Of a DNA stretch of 64,000 bases, positions 44,402 to 56,098 are shown piece by piece. The notes beneath the pieces were generated by a model. That model saw only the letters and a list, made by a program, of their open reading frames with translations. It had not been told where the DNA came from and did no database searches. Source of the DNA: Taudactylus pleione (lineage: Eukaryota; Chordata; Amphibia; Anura; Myobatrachidae). Both the position numbers and the translations under genes were made by a program. The stretch is from contig JAUIMM010000519.1 in assembly GCA_031769625.1 (NCBI GenBank), forward strand, positions 4,397,501-4,461,500, written 5' to 3'. Within the stretch, counting starts at the first letter, position 1, and every line of letters starts with the position of its first letter.

Positions 44402-45254
44402 AGTCTGTATTTCGCCACACCCTCCTATACTATCTCTCCATTTTCCTCCTCTCCTACACAGCCTCCTAGATCCTTCTTGCACACAGGGTCCTGATTCATT
44501 ACGGATCTCTATTGCGATCACAGCTGTGATTATGCACGCAGGTCTGCTGCGAAAATATGCGATGCTCACTACCGCCCACTACCGCTATCTCACATCCATA
44601 ACAACTTGCAGTCCTGCGTATTGGTTGTCATAGGCAACGTGTCCACTTTATCCTTTCATCTCAGTTTTGTATTAAAAAAACCCCACCTTAATCAACCCCC
44701 AAAAAAAGCATTAACCCCGCCAAATTAATTAACTTTATTGAAGAAATAACCACCTTCACCATGATAATGTCCCTAAACTATACACATTATCCTCCAATAC
44801 CAAATCCCCACCCTCTCCCCAATGCCACGTACTTATTGCTGATTTTATTAAAATATATTATTTTTCCAACCGCAGGTTACAGGTCTCGCAGGGCCTGTGT
44901 AATCTAAATAGTGGCCCTGCACTGACTGGCACACTTCCCTGATAGGTGCTGTTTACAATTCCTGCTCCCCGATGAACTGTGTTTTCCCGCCTCCTTGAAC
45001 ACGTGATGTCACACAAGGCGCTGGGGCCGCTGGCAGGAGAAAGTGTAGAGCTGTCCAGATGTTCCAAGCAACACTGCAGCAGTGATACTGACCACAGGGT
45101 GTCATTCTATGCACCTTGTTAGGCAGATGCAGTGGCAGTGGGACAACAATGGAGCTGCACTGGGTGTTGGCACCACTCATGCACCCTCCTAATCTTGTGG
45201 TAGCACAGGTCTTTTGCATTTCCACCTCAAACCTCTCACTGCCCCCTCACAGCT
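44402..45254. other. Stretch without recognised gene
   Basis: GGTCCTGATTCATTACGG at 44487 is probably one end of another CTGATTCAG-type MITE (with TGCGATCACAGCTGTGATTA as an internal palindrome). No matching right end was found. The rest is unremarkable. Confidence 0.4.
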
Positions 45255-45640
45255 CTAGTTGCCTCCTCACAACTGTCATTGTCCCATAACAGCTGTCACT
45301 GCTCCTCATTGCCCCTCAAAGCATTCCCTGCCCCCTCACAGCTCTCATTGCCACCTCACAGCTGGCACTGCCCACTCACAGCTCTTCTTGCCCCCTCACA
45401 GCTGTCACTGTCCTTTCACAGCTCTCATTGATCCCTCACCGCTCTCATTGTCCCCTCACTGCTCTCACTGCCCAGTCACAGCTCTCACTGCTAAGTTACA
45501 GATGTTTATGTCCTCTCACAGCTGTCACTGCCCCCTCACAGCTCTCATTGTCCCCTCACATCTGTCACTGCCTTCTCACAGATCTCATTGCCCCTCCATG
45601 CTATAGCTGTCACTGCCCCCTCCATTTGTATGTCATTGCC
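45235..45640. repeat. CCCCTCACAGCTCTCATTG minisatellite
   Basis: About 19 units of 20-21 bp alternate CTCTCATTG, TGTCACTG and similar endings. Frames reading His/Ser/Pro/Cys-rich proteins here are repeat products. Confidence 0.93.
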
Positions 45641-47194
45641 CCCTTATTGTCCTCTTTCTTACCTCTTCAATATGGGACAGGCTACTGCTGCAGAGCCACT
45701 CCGTTGTGCACTTCAGCTCCTCTGCTGCTCAGTCAGACAGGAAGTTAACACATTTCCACTGATTGTAGGGCTCTCTGACTTCTCGGATCTCTCGTATAGA
45801 TCAAAGGAGTCAGATCATTAACCTCATGCCTTTGGTGTGCCACTGGGCTGGCTAATATACTCCTTTATGGGGGCCTCTACTGACTCACTCCGCATCTGGA
45901 ACCTGGGGCACAAGCCCTGTCAGCCCCCCTTGACACTATTTCCTGGGATTATTCCAAAAGCAATTGACTTTATGATACATATTTTATACACAGGAATGAA
46001 TTATTAAGTACTGTATTCCCTGTAAAATGCTGCATAATATATAGGTGATATTTAAAAGAAAAAAAACTGAAGAAATGATGCAGGTGAGTTTTCCTTGTCT
46101 GACTTGGATTCCGTGGACCGTAAAGTGTCATGTGAACAATTCAGTCATATAACTTAAAACTCTATTATACAGGCAAAGGGAGATGAACAGTGAAGCCAGG
46201 ATAGAATGCATTATGACAAAGAATTACTGTAGAATTGTATCATGTCTGAGAATAACTGATTAATTTTCCATATTAACAAAACTGCTCAGAATTGGTTACT
46301 CCATTCTATTTTGAAACACCCTGCTGATGCCATAAATTGGATTTGTAAAGGCAAAAGTATGTTGCCAAAACGTTCAAACAAATGCACTTGGACTGTAATT
46401 TTTATATAAGGAATATATTTATTTTATCATCAGTCTATTGAGCTTCCATGGAAATGCTGTAATGTTCAATTGAAGCAATGCGGATAGACACGATCTCAAA
46501 AGTTTTTTCAGCTCATACCAAAAAATTATTAGAGCAAATTATTTTCGGACTTATTTAATATAATGATGTAAATATAAGATATCTATTTTTCTAAACTGCA
46601 CTAGAAAATGTATTTTAGAAGCAAATTGGTAGTTAGTTACAGCGCATTTGTAAAATAAGTTCATATGAGAGTATGCATACTTTTTGAAATGGATGAATTT
46701 GTAATAGGACAGCCTTAAACAAGGATTAGCTGGACTGGTCATTATGACCCAAGTATTGGGGATTGGAAGGAAGTAAGGTCTATTTACTGTATGTCCTTCT
46801 GTAAGTACATACCTCCAGTTTTAGGCTGGAACAGTCCAATATGCAAGCTCTGTCTCAGTTTTTTATTTAGACTAAATTATGACAAAAAGTTGGGATATGT
46901 GCCCAGGGATGGATTGGCTCTCAGATGAAAAGAGGAAATTTCCAGTGGGCCCCACTGCCTGTGGGCCCTACCCCCTCCTCTAGGAGTCTGGTTCTAGTCT
47001 GTGCACTCAAATTATACATTGTCACTCTACTATAGGGTCTTAACTTGATGGAGCAGGATAATGGGTGAACTTGGGTACTTTGTTTCTATGGAAACTACAC
47101 CAATATTATCCCTCCTGCCAAACAGTTTGGGTGGTCTTGACACACCCGTTTGCCTTTCTTTATAAAGAGTCCCTGTACTTTTCTGGATGACTAT
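45641..47194. other. Mostly AT-rich stretch without recognised gene
   Basis: 45950-46780 is repeat-poor and AT-rich. At 46906 GCCCAGGGATGGATTGGC with CCAGTGGGCCCCACTG looks like one end of a hAT MITE, but I could not find its partner. Confidence 0.4.
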
Positions 47195-47792
47195 GGCCCT
47201 CATTCAGAGCCACTCGCTAGCGGCAGTACGCTCGTTCCGAGCGATGTTCGCACATCTGCGCATGCGTACGGTTTTTAGTACGCATGCGCGAACCAGTCAG
47301 TGCGGCCGAAAATCGTTGGTACGCAATATAGCGAGGGCCTGCTATTTTGAGTGACAGAATGAGGCGTATGTGGGTGGTAACAGGGGAAGGTGCTTGAAAA
47401 CGGGGAGTGGAGATCCGAACGCAGGTGTGCTTAAAGGTCAAAACGGGCGTTTTAAGGGAGTGCATAATTAATACAGCAGCGTCATTGACCACGTCACTTG
47501 GTTTTTTTTAACTCAGAACTGCTCGCAAAATAGCGGTTGAAAACACCAACCACAGAATAGCGAGCAGTTCATACGCTGTACGATGTACTCGATTAATCTA
47601 ATAAATAGCGGACATGACGTATGGTGCGTGCGGCCAGGGGGCGTTTTTATCAAATAAACGAGCGTATGTTTTGCTCGCTTGTTCAGACTTAGAGGTGGGA
47701 ACAGACTGCAATTTGCGAACGGATCATTTGAATAGCCACCCCTTGTTTTTGAACGAACGACCACAAATAGCGAACGGCTGTGAATCAGGCCC
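47195..47792. mobile_element. CTGATTCAG-family MITE, 598-bp subfamily
   Basis: It runs from GGCCCTCATTCAGAGCC to GGCTGTGAATCAGGCCC, with TAT on both sides (47192-47194, 47793-47795). It matches 21351-21947 along its length (AAAACGGGCGTTTTAAGGGA, ACGTCACTTGGTT, GCGAGCAGTTC). There is no coding capacity. Confidence 0.9.
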
Positions 47793-47795
47793 TAT

Positions 47796-48896
47796 GTCCT
47801 CTCTAATAGTTGGCCAAGTCCCTCTGTGGTGGTTGGCCACACCCTTAAACTATTATAGATAGCAATCATGAATATAAGTTAAGGTATACAGTCAGTATGT
47901 CGACAGACAATCAGGATGTTAACGTGTACATGTTGACATTCTGTACATGTTGATATCCTGAATATCACCATTCAAAACATGTCGACATTATATTGCCATC
48001 ACTCTGAATGATGAAATTTTGAATATGAACAAAATATATCATATCGTAATATAATACAATTTACTCATATACAGCATAACTACGTCATATTTAATGGAAC
48101 TGATGAAGTCTGAGAGTTTTCCTTTTGGGATGATATGTAGTATTAAACTATATTTTAATATAAACCCCAAAAGTTCATTAAATGGAATATATATTTAATA
48201 CAGTTTAAGCTAAAATTAGTTTACCCTAGATTACATGATTTGAAATCAATCACAAATAAACACAAATACAATTAAACAAATGAATACTTGACTATTGGGC
48301 CAATATATCAAAATGTGACTTATGTAAGCACTAAAAGACATATATCAGGGTGCAGGATGTCTTAGCGCTGGAATGTATAAAAAAAAGTGTCTCTAGAGAG
48401 GTGTTACATAAACTTTGCCCCTCTGTATGGCATCAGCATAGTGCAGATGTGATATATAATTGTTAGTGCTTGAGAGTTTAAGAAAATGTGAGACAATCAG
48501 TAGCGGCGGAATTCTGAGCAAGAATAACAATGTGTTGGCTGACAAGCTACAAAACCTCAGCTTTTCATTGCTTGATAAGTTTCCAGCACGCTTCGCCGCC
48601 ATGGCTGGCTATGGTAGCGACATTATTAGAGAAAACAAAGGTGCCATTGGAGAAATCTTTGATTTCTTCACAAACTGCCTTTTAATACATATGGAGAAGC
48701 AGTACTAAACCCATTTTTTTAATCAAGCTCGCTGAAAAAAGGTGTTATACCTGCTTAATACCCCTATATGTAATGAACACTCGCAGGCAGCTGATACCTG
48801 ACTGCTCTTAGTCCAGCATTAACTTTTATACCCAGCTGAGTGACATCACAAACGCTGTTTACAATGTAAGTAAATTTATTAGCCAGGTCATAGATA
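47796..48896. other. Stretch without recognised gene
   Basis: 47880-48010 contains small mirror phrases (ATGTCGACA, GTACATGTTGACA, AACATGTCGACAT) typical of a MITE end, with no partner seen. 48010-48896 is AT-rich. Frame 48460-48708 on the plus strand has no recognisable content. Confidence 0.35.
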
Positions 48897-48913
48897 TTAA
48901 GGGGCATATTAAC
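48897..48913. mobile_element. Left tip of X-box MITE, split by hAT insertion
   Basis: TTAAGGGGCATATTAAC here and ATATTTACTAAAGTGCGGG from 54209 together rebuild the left arm of the MITE whose right arm is CCCGCATTTTAGTAAATATACCCTTAA ending 54360. It fixes the insertion point of the hAT unit 48914-54208. Confidence 0.75.
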
Positions 48914-51010
48914 TAGGGGTGTGCACCGGCTACTTTTCGTGTTTTGTGTTTTGGTTTTGGATCTGGATTTTTCTTCGTGTTTTGGATCTGGATTGGTTTT
49001 GCCAAAACCACCCTTCTGTGTTTTGGGTTCTGGGTTTTGTGTTTTGGATCTGTATTTTTTTTTTAAAAAGCATAAAAACAGCAAAAATCACAGAATTTGT
49101 GGGTTTTTCTGCTCCTATGCTATTATTAACCTCAATAACCTTAATTTCCACTCATTTCCAGTCTATTCTGAACACCTCACAACTCACAATAGTGTTTTTA
49201 TGTCCAAAAGGTTGCACCGAGGTAGCTGGATGACTATGCTAAGCGACACGAGTGGGCAGCACAAACACGTGGCCCATCTAGGAGTGACACTGCAGTGGCA
49301 GACAGGATGGCAGTTTGAAAAACTAGGCCCCAAACAGTACATAATGCAAAGAAAAAAAAGAGGTGCCAGATGGAATTGTCCTTGGGCCCTCCCACCCACC
49401 CTTATGTTGCATAAACAGGACATGCACACTTTAACAAACCAATTATTTCAGCGCCAGGGTCTGCCACACGACTGTGGCTGAAATGATCGGTTTGTTTGGG
49501 CCCCCACAAAACAAGCTGGCAATTAATCTGTCCCTGCACAAACTGTCTCTACGGAGGCAAGATGTCGTCCTCATCCTCCTCATCCACCGATTCCTCACCC
49601 TCTTCAGTTTTGTGTACATCCTCATCCTCACAGAGTATTAATTCGTCCCTGCTGGAATCCACTACCACTGGTCCCTCTGTACGTTCTGGAGGCTGGTCTC
49701 CCCGATAGAGTTGATAATTCATTTTTATGAACATCATCTTCTCCACATTTTGTGGAAGCAACCTCCTACACCTTTTGCTGACAAGGTTCCCGGCTGCACT
49801 AAACACTCTTTCGGAGTACACACTGGAGGGGGGGCAACTCAGGTAAAATAGAGCCAGTTTGTACAGGGGCCTCCAAATTGCCTCTTTTTTCTGCCAGTAC
49901 AGGTACGGACTGTCTGACATGCCTACTTGGATGCTGTCACCGATGTACTCCTCCACCATTCTGTCAATGGTGACAGTATCATATGCAGTGACAGTAGACT
50001 TGTCAGAAATTGTTGGCACGTCCTTCAGTCCGGACCAGATGTCCAAACCGGCCCTTGACTTATGACACAGGCGCAAGCTTGGCACTGCTGCTGTGTTGAT
50101 GCACGTGCGGCTACTGCGCATACATTTCGCACACAAACACAGAAAAAAAAGAATTGTTTATTTTTTGTGGAGTGCACTTTGGGGGTTACACCACCCTTTA
50201 ACAGACTTATGGGACACAGGTGCATGCTTGGCGCTGCTCCTTTGCTGATGCACGTGCGGCCACAGTGCACACAATTCATAAACACAGAAAATATTTTTTT
50301 ATTTTGTTTGGAGTGCACTTTGGGGGTTACAGCACCGTTTAACGGTCAAGGCAGCCAGCCCTTTACTTATGACACAGGTGCACGCTTGGCGTTACTTTGT
50401 TGATGCACATGCGGCTACTGCGCACACAATTCACAAACACAGAAACAAAAATATATATTTTTTGGAGTGCACTTTGGGGGAGCACCCCTGATGCACAGAT
50501 CACCCCCTGGACAACACTACAGCACCCCTCTAGGACTACAGCCTTTATCGGACACTGCACAGCACAGTCCAGCCAGCCCCTATAGACTTTGGAGTGGACA
50601 CAGCCCCTATGGACAACTGACTGCACAACACAGCCCGGCCAGCCCCTATGACAGCAGCACAACACAGCCCAGCCAGCCCATATGGACAACAGCAGCACAA
50701 CACAGCCCAGTCAGCCCATATGGACTGAGTGGTCACAGCCCCTATGAACAACAGCAGCACAACACAGCCCAGCCAGCCCTAGCTCCCACCCTTCCTCTTC
50801 ACTGTCCACAGCCGGAGTGAGAAATGGCGCAGACGCGGGGACCTTTTATAGAATCCAAAACCCGCGAGATCTGGAAGGCGGGATGATGACGTTTTGCCTC
50901 GATTTCAGTTCCGAGTCAGGCGGGAAAAGTCGAGCCTGACTCGGATACGACTCGGATCGGGGGGGCTCAGAGGGGTTCGGATTTCAGAAATCTGAACCCG
51001 CTCATCTCTA
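48914..51010 (-). mobile_element. hAT copy 1 of the inverted pair (A-end left, B-end right)
   Basis: The A-end TAGGGGTGTGCACCGGC is at 48914 and the B-end ...CTGAACCCGCTCATCTCTA ends at 51010. It keeps the C-terminal part of the transposase on the minus strand. A tandem repeat of about 155 bp (roughly three copies, 50060-50490; GGAGTGCACTTTGGGGG) is followed by TATGGACAACAGCAGCACAA repeats (50560-50790). The right flank (ATATATAT) does not match the left flank, unlike the flank beyond copy 2. Confidence 0.85.
49549..50136 (-). pseudogene. hAT transposase C-terminal region with dimerisation domain
   Basis: A 195-aa frame. The first ~25 residues come from the adjoining tandem repeat and are not native. 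From about residue 28 the protein is hAT-like. At residues 79-142 is the hAT C-terminal dimerisation region: YWQKKEAIWRPLYKLALFYL, SERVFSAAGNLVSKRCRRLL and NVEKMMFIKMNYQ. It ends with a very acidic tail (EEGEESVDEEDEDD). In hAT transposases this region mediates multimer assembly and completes the RNase-H-like core. The BED and catalytic parts are missing. Confidence 0.9.
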
Positions 51011-51042
51011 ATATATATATTATATATATATATATATATATT

Positions 51043-51201
51043 ACAGATCCAAAGTAGTGGCACTCTCAGGACTTTGTACTACCTCAATAACGTGGTGCAG
51101 TGACACTATCACATCACAGGTACCTTTGATGTGTTAGGTGTCACTGCACCACGTTATTGAGGTTGTACAAAGTCCTGAGAGTGCCACTACTTTGGATCTG
51201 T
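51043..51201. repeat. Hairpin, 64-bp arms, in a TA repeat
   Basis: The arms 51043-51106 and 51138-51201 mirror one another with about one mismatch (ACAGATCCAAAGTAGTGGCA / TGCCACTACTTTGGATCTGT) around a 31-bp loop. A TA microsatellite precedes it. It lies between the two B-ends of the inverted hAT pair. Confidence 0.92.
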
Positions 51202-52618
51202 CTACAACTCACTTAGGAGGCACCCAGGCTGGAAGCACTGTTTAAAGCACTGAGTGCCAGCACATGTTTATTTATTTTATATTAGAGATGAGCGGGTGTA
51301 GTTTGCAAAGAACAGGACCCACCCACACATTGCAATTCCAAGACCGGCTCGGATTTTCCCACATGACTCTGATCTCAAAATGAGGCAAAACGTCATCCTC
51401 CCGCTCATCCTCGGATTCTCGCGGGTTTTGGATTATATAAAGGTCCCCACGATCGACGCCATTTTCACTCCGGCTTTGGAGAGAGAAGCTAGCAGACGTG
51501 TGATCACTGTCAGTCACTCAGTGTGTGTGTGTGTGTCCAGTTGGGGTCTTGGGCTGAAGGCTGCTGCTGTGTTGTCCATAAAGGGTCTTAGGCCTTCAAT
51601 GGGTGCTGCAGCTGCTGTGTCACTTGTCCTGTTAATTAACTGTGGCTGCTGCTGTGTTGTTGGCTTGTCCATCAGGCTAGGGCTGCAGTCCATAAAGGGG
51701 TGCTGTGTTGTCCAGGGGGAGTGCTCTGTCAATTATAGGTGCTCTTCCCCAGTGTAAAAAAAAAAAAAAAAGTACTATTTTTCTTTCTTTTTGTATGTAT
51801 GCGTTAGCAATTTAGCTGCGCTATTATTGTGAAACTGCCACAGTTTATCGTCCACGTATTTGTGACTCTGCAGGTGTTCTGTCCGCACTCGGCAGGGGTG
51901 CTGTCTGTGTTGTTCATCAAGGGACTGCTGCCTTATTCCAGGGTGCTCTTCCCCCGTGTAAAAAAAATAAAAGTGTTTTTTTTTGTGTGTGTGTGTGTGT
52001 GTGTGTGCGTTAGTAACTTAGCTGCACTATTATTGTTCGGCGACACTGCCGCAGTTTATCGTCCATGTTCTTGTGACTCTGCAGGTGGTCTGTCCGCACT
52101 CAGCAGGGGTGCTTTGTTGTCCATAAAAAAGGGGTGCTGTCTGTGTTGTTCATCAAGGGGCTGCTGCCTCATTCAGGGGTGCTTTTCCCCAGTTTAAAAA
52201 AAATATTGTTCGGTGACACTGTCAGTCAGACCGCAGTATAAGTTTGTTGATATGGAGGACGATTAAATGAGAGAGCAGGAACCACACACCAGTCTTGCAG
52301 CTGCTGCCAGCAGTCATGATGACGATGCAAGGCCATCAACGTCATCTACGAAGGCCAATGCCCAAGGGCTTAAGTCAGGGTATTTAAAATCAAACAAAGC
52401 AATGTTTTACAGTGTTAAAGTAAATAAATAAAACAGTAAGTTAGCTGCAGAGAAACAAAAAATTGCCAGTAGGCCGTTTACTACACAAGGTGGCAAGAAA
52501 AGGATGATAAGGCCTTGGCTTATTTATGACTGGTGGTTCTGCATCTTTTGATGATGTAAGCCCTTCTCCCTGTAGAAGTGTCAAAAAAATTTAAATCGCT
52601 AAGGCACATGAACCAACT

Positions 52619-53199
52619 GTGTGCTCAGAAAAGTCACAGATCCCAGAGGAGAGTCCAAGTGTGTCCGGGGTTGCCATGTGTGAGCCTGACCTTTCTAATA
52701 CTGTACTTGAAGAGGATCCTCCTTCCACCATTTGTGTGCCCTCTGCAAATGTGGGGATGAGCAGCACAAGTCAACTTGCTGACGTAGAAATCGAGGATGC
52801 GTCTGTGGAATTGCACCAGGAGGATGAGGAGGATATTTCTGTAGTTGGCACTAACAAGGATGATGAGGATGTTGATGCCGAGGATGTTGTTTGTGTAAAT
52901 CAGGTAACAGTTGTTGCCCATGGTATGAGAAAGCCCTTTGTCATGCAGGGGCAAAAGACAAAAAAATCCTCTTCTCATGTTATTTCCACCCAAATCCGGA
53001 CAACGGTTGTCAAGCCATCTGTAACGTTTGCCAAGCAAGAGTGAGTAGAGGTAAGGACCTTAACCATCTAGGAACCTCCTCCCTGTTACGTCACTGGCAG
53101 CACATTCATCAAATTCCAAAGTGTTCGCAAAATTCAGAAACTTTGGCTAAAAACTTAACAATAAGTCCAGCGTCACCTAGCTGCTCCCTTCGCTGTTAG
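52619..53199 (+). pseudogene. hAT transposase N-terminal region with BED finger
   Basis: The frame 52619-53044 (acidic; SQIPEESPSVSG, PSANVGMSSTS, EDDVDAEDVVCVNQ-like region) shifts near 52975 into the frame ending 53199. That frame has the BED finger: SCYFHPNPDNGCQAICNVCQ, then LNHLGTSSLLRHWQHIH, so the C-x2-C and H-x3-5-H ligands are all present. The protein is homologous to 9477-10190. The catalytic and dimerisation parts are deleted, so copies 1 and 2 keep opposite ends of the transposase. Confidence 0.85.
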
Positions 53200-53399
53200 A
53201 TCCAAGTGCCTGCAATCTCCACCACCAACACCTGCATCATCAAAATCCTCAATCGTTATCGGAAGTAGTCCTGCTGCATCTAATTTCATAAGCATGACTG
53301 ACTCCTCTCATATCTGTGATTTCTCAGAAAGATCCTTGAGTGCTACACCTGTTGCTGCTGCTGGGGGTGGATCTTCATCTCAGAAAGAGACCAAACAGA

Positions 53400-53812
53400 C
53401 TACCACTGCCGACACCCCCTGCTGCCGACCCCCACTGGCAGCATCCCCCGCTGCCGACACTGCTGGCACCCCCGCTCTGCCGACACCGCCAGCACCCTGC
53501 ACTGAGGACACTACCAGCACTCCTGCACTGCTGCCCCACATACTGAGGATACCGTCAGCGACCCCACACTGCCAACACTGCCGGCACTCCCACACTGAGG
53601 ATACCACCGGCACCCCCGCACTGCTGACACTGTCAGCACACATGCACTGAGGACACCGCTGGCACCCCTGCTTTGCCAACACCACCGGCACCCTGCACTA
53701 AGGACACTGCCGACACCGACGGCACTTCCGCATTGAGGACACCACTGGCACTCTCGCATTGAGGACTCCTCCAGCACCCCACACTGCCGACACAGCTGTC
53801 ACAGTATGTGCA
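53400..53812. repeat. CTGCCGACACCGCCAGCACCC minisatellite
   Basis: Units of about 30-33 bp are built on ACACTGCCAGCACCCC(T/C)GCACTGAGG. The same wording occurs at 19705-19795 and 20300-20430 in hAT insertion 2, which marks it as part of this hAT family. Confidence 0.88.
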
Positions 53813-54208
53813 CTATTGGTTTATCCAACCCACACTGTATCCGTGTTGGAACTTGGAAGCTGAACTGCCACATGTTATTGCCGCCTACTGCAGTCGCTTA
53901 GCTTAGTCAGCCAGCTAGCTGGATGCAACATTTTGGCCCTAAACTAGATGAAAAAAAACAATATTGTGGGGTGGTCAAAATTGATTGGAAATGACTGGAA
54001 ATAAATGTTATTGAGGTTAATTATACTGTAGGTACAAAAATAGGCCCAAATTATGTGATTTTAGCTGTTTTTATCATATATTTTTTTAGAAAAAATACAG
54101 ATCCAAAAACAAAAAACGCAACGGCGGTTTTGGCAAAACCAATCCAGATCCAATACAAGAGGAGATTCAGATCCAAAACCAAAACATGGGGGTCGGCGCA
54201 TATCTCTA

Positions 54209-54360
54209 ATATTTACTAAAGTGCGGGTTTTTAGAAGTGGAGATGTTGCCCATAGCAACCAATCAGATTCTACCTAGAAGATAATATCTAGAATCTGATT
54301 GGTTGCTATGGGCAACATATCCACTTCAAAAATCCCGCATTTTAGTAAATATACCCTTAA
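54209..54360. mobile_element. Palindromic MITE with paired X-box/CCAAT motifs
   Basis: The element is symmetrical: TTTACTAAAGTGCGGG ... CCCGCATTTTAGTAAA. Each arm carries GTTGCCCATAGCAAC (54245-54259 and, reversed, 54302-54316), which fits the RFX X-box consensus. It is joined to CCAAT (54259-54263) / ATTGG (54298-54302). The left tip is at 48897-48913, displaced by the hAT unit. TTAA lies at both outer ends. Confidence 0.85.
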
Positions 54361-54592
54361 TTTTTATGGTAATGATGAAGAGAGAGAAGCCATGTTAACA
54401 TTCAGCAGGTACATAAAAGGCGTAAAACAACATTTTCATGCAATGCCATCTCAGAAGTACAACGCCCTTGTGACCAGATGACCTCGCTCTGCCAGGTGAT
54501 CAGAGATTTTTGGCACTGATAGAATAGAGGGTAATTACTCATCCCTAAGTAACCAGAGTGGGCTTACTTAACTATTCCTAGGTATTCTCTCT

Positions 54593-54788
54593 GGGGCCTA
54601 TTTATCAAGCAGTGAAAAGCTTGGAGAAGTGAACCAGTGGAGAAGTTGCCCATAGCAACCAATCAGCTTTGAAGTAGCATTTATGAAGTCCAGTCTATAA
54701 AATAAAAGGTAGGAGCTGATTGGTTGCTATGGGCAATTTCTCCACTGGTCCACTTCTCCACACTTTTCACTGCTTGATAAATAGACTA
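54593..54788. mobile_element. Second palindromic MITE with X-box/CCAAT motifs
   Basis: The arms GGCCTATTTATCAAGCAGTG and CACTGCTTGATAAATAGAC enclose GTTGCCCATAGCAAC with CCAAT (54645-54663) and the mirror ATTGG with GTTGCTATGGGCAAT (to 54737, last base changed). The sequence differs from the MITE at 54209-54360 except for the tips and the X-box module. Confidence 0.85.
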
Positions 54789-54792
54789 ATCA

Positions 54793-55264
54793 TACCACTT
54801 TCAGACAGAAAAATCCCTAAAACCTGGGATTTTCCCGTATCTTTCAACCCAGAAAGGACCCGGCAATTTGCTCCTAACCCCCTTTCACACAGCACATAAT
54901 TCACGGGAAATTCCCGGGTCGACCCCTTTCACACAGAACACAGATTATCCCTGCAATATACAGTGTGTCATAATAAATGGACTGCTTTATGGCACACAGA
55001 GATGAGGTCATGAAAAGTGCAGCCCATGCACCGCCATCTCAGCCAATAAGCGTTGCTTACTATGCACGGAGTAGAAAAACCCGGGTCGGCACCTTTCAGA
55101 CAGCCGCCAACCCGTGTAAGACCCGGGAAAAACCCAGGTAAATACCTGGGTCGAAGTACCGGGAATTAGGTCCCGTGTTGACCCTTTCAGACAGAAAAAA
55201 AACCCGGGTCGACCTTGCTAGAGCCGGAAAATTACCGGGTTCTTTTCTCTGTCTGAAAGGGGTA
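54793..55264. mobile_element. MITE with repeated CTTTCA(C/G)ACAG boxes, 472 bp
   Basis: The TIRs TACCACTTTCAGACAGA and TCTGTCTGAAAGGGGTA are flanked by TCA on both sides (54790-54792, 55265-55267). Inside, CCCTTTCACACAG or CTTTCAGACAG recurs at about 54887, 54926, 55090 and 55181. CCCGGGTCGAC-type palindromes occur at several places. There is no coding capacity; it probably depends on a transposase from elsewhere. Confidence 0.82.
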
Positions 55265-55267
55265 TCA

Positions 55268-56098
55268 CTGACAGTTACTGCCTGTTGCTGACTCATCCCT
55301 CTGTGTAGTGGGCGGGTAACTCCGCCAGGCTCCTATATTAGCAAATGAAACTGCTCATTCCACACAGGCTTCTACCACAAGCACCTGAAACCACCTACTT
55401 CTGAGTTTGTGTGGACATGCAGTTGCAGCACTTCCTATGGAGTGTCAGATAATTCCCACTGGGTCCTCACTATGGGACAGTCTGCACTGAGCAGCTGGCA
55501 AAGGGTTTCATCTTGGAGAAACTAGGCTTAATCCAGAACAGGCAAAAAAAAAAAAACATTCCTTTTTGAGGCACTCTTGTTTGAAATCTTCAATGTATGT
55601 GATAGGATTATGATGTTTAAAATATACCTTTTATTATTAAGTTATTAAAAAAATTGTGTTAATAAAGGAAGAAAAAATTCCTATAGGCGAAAATATATTA
55701 GTAAATACATAAATTGATTCTGCTGAACAGTCCAGAAAACTTGTTTATAGAAGCTAACAAAACATGTAGGCTTCATATGAAGTGCAATCACTACCAATCA
55801 TCTGGTTTATTGCCTTTTGTACTATAATTACTTCTCCGCTCACACTGTGTGGCAAAGGTGTCTATAATTGTGTGTGTATAGTGTTTGAGATAGGGAAACA
55901 AGACTGATATTGCACAGATCAAAATTGAATAGACAAATTGTTTTGCACCAATCAAATTGGCACAGATCAAAATAGCATAGAACAAAATTGCATATATCAA
56001 AATTGCACAGCATTCAATAGAGTGAAACAATAATGCACAGGCTACAGTATACGGTGATATTGCACAGATCAAAATTAAATAAAAATATGTGTTTTTGC
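55268..56098. other. Stretch without gene; ATCAAAATTGCACAG short tandem repeat
   Basis: 55900-56090 contains degenerate units CACAGATCAAAATTGAATAG / CATATATCAAAATTGCACAG. The array resumes at 56761-56850 beyond the hAT MITE, so that MITE split it. The rest is AT-rich with nothing recognised. Confidence 0.7.

Larger units (their letters stand above)
51283..54208 (+). mobile_element. hAT copy 2 of the inverted pair (B-end left, A-end right)
   Basis: The B-end TAGAGATGAGCGGGTG is at 51283 and the A-end ...GGTCGGCGCATATCTCTA ends at 54208. Between them are a GT microsatellite, a roughly 195-bp tandem duplication (about 51800-52000 and 52005-52200; TTATCGTCCA, TGTGACTCTGCAGGTG), the N-terminal transposase region and a CCGACACCGCCAGCACCC-type minisatellite (53400-53810) in place of the catalytic part. 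The right flank ATATTTAC pairs with ATATTAAC left of copy 1 (7/8). Confidence 0.87.

Noticed and set aside
45259..45821. His/Ser/Cys-rich frames as a keratin-associated-type protein
   Set aside because: They follow the 20-21-bp CCCCTCACAGCTCTCATTG array and have no independent support.
51010..51283. Independent TSDs for each inverted hAT copy
   Set aside because: ATATATAT and TTTTATAT at the inner ends match neither each other nor the outer flanks beyond AT-richness.
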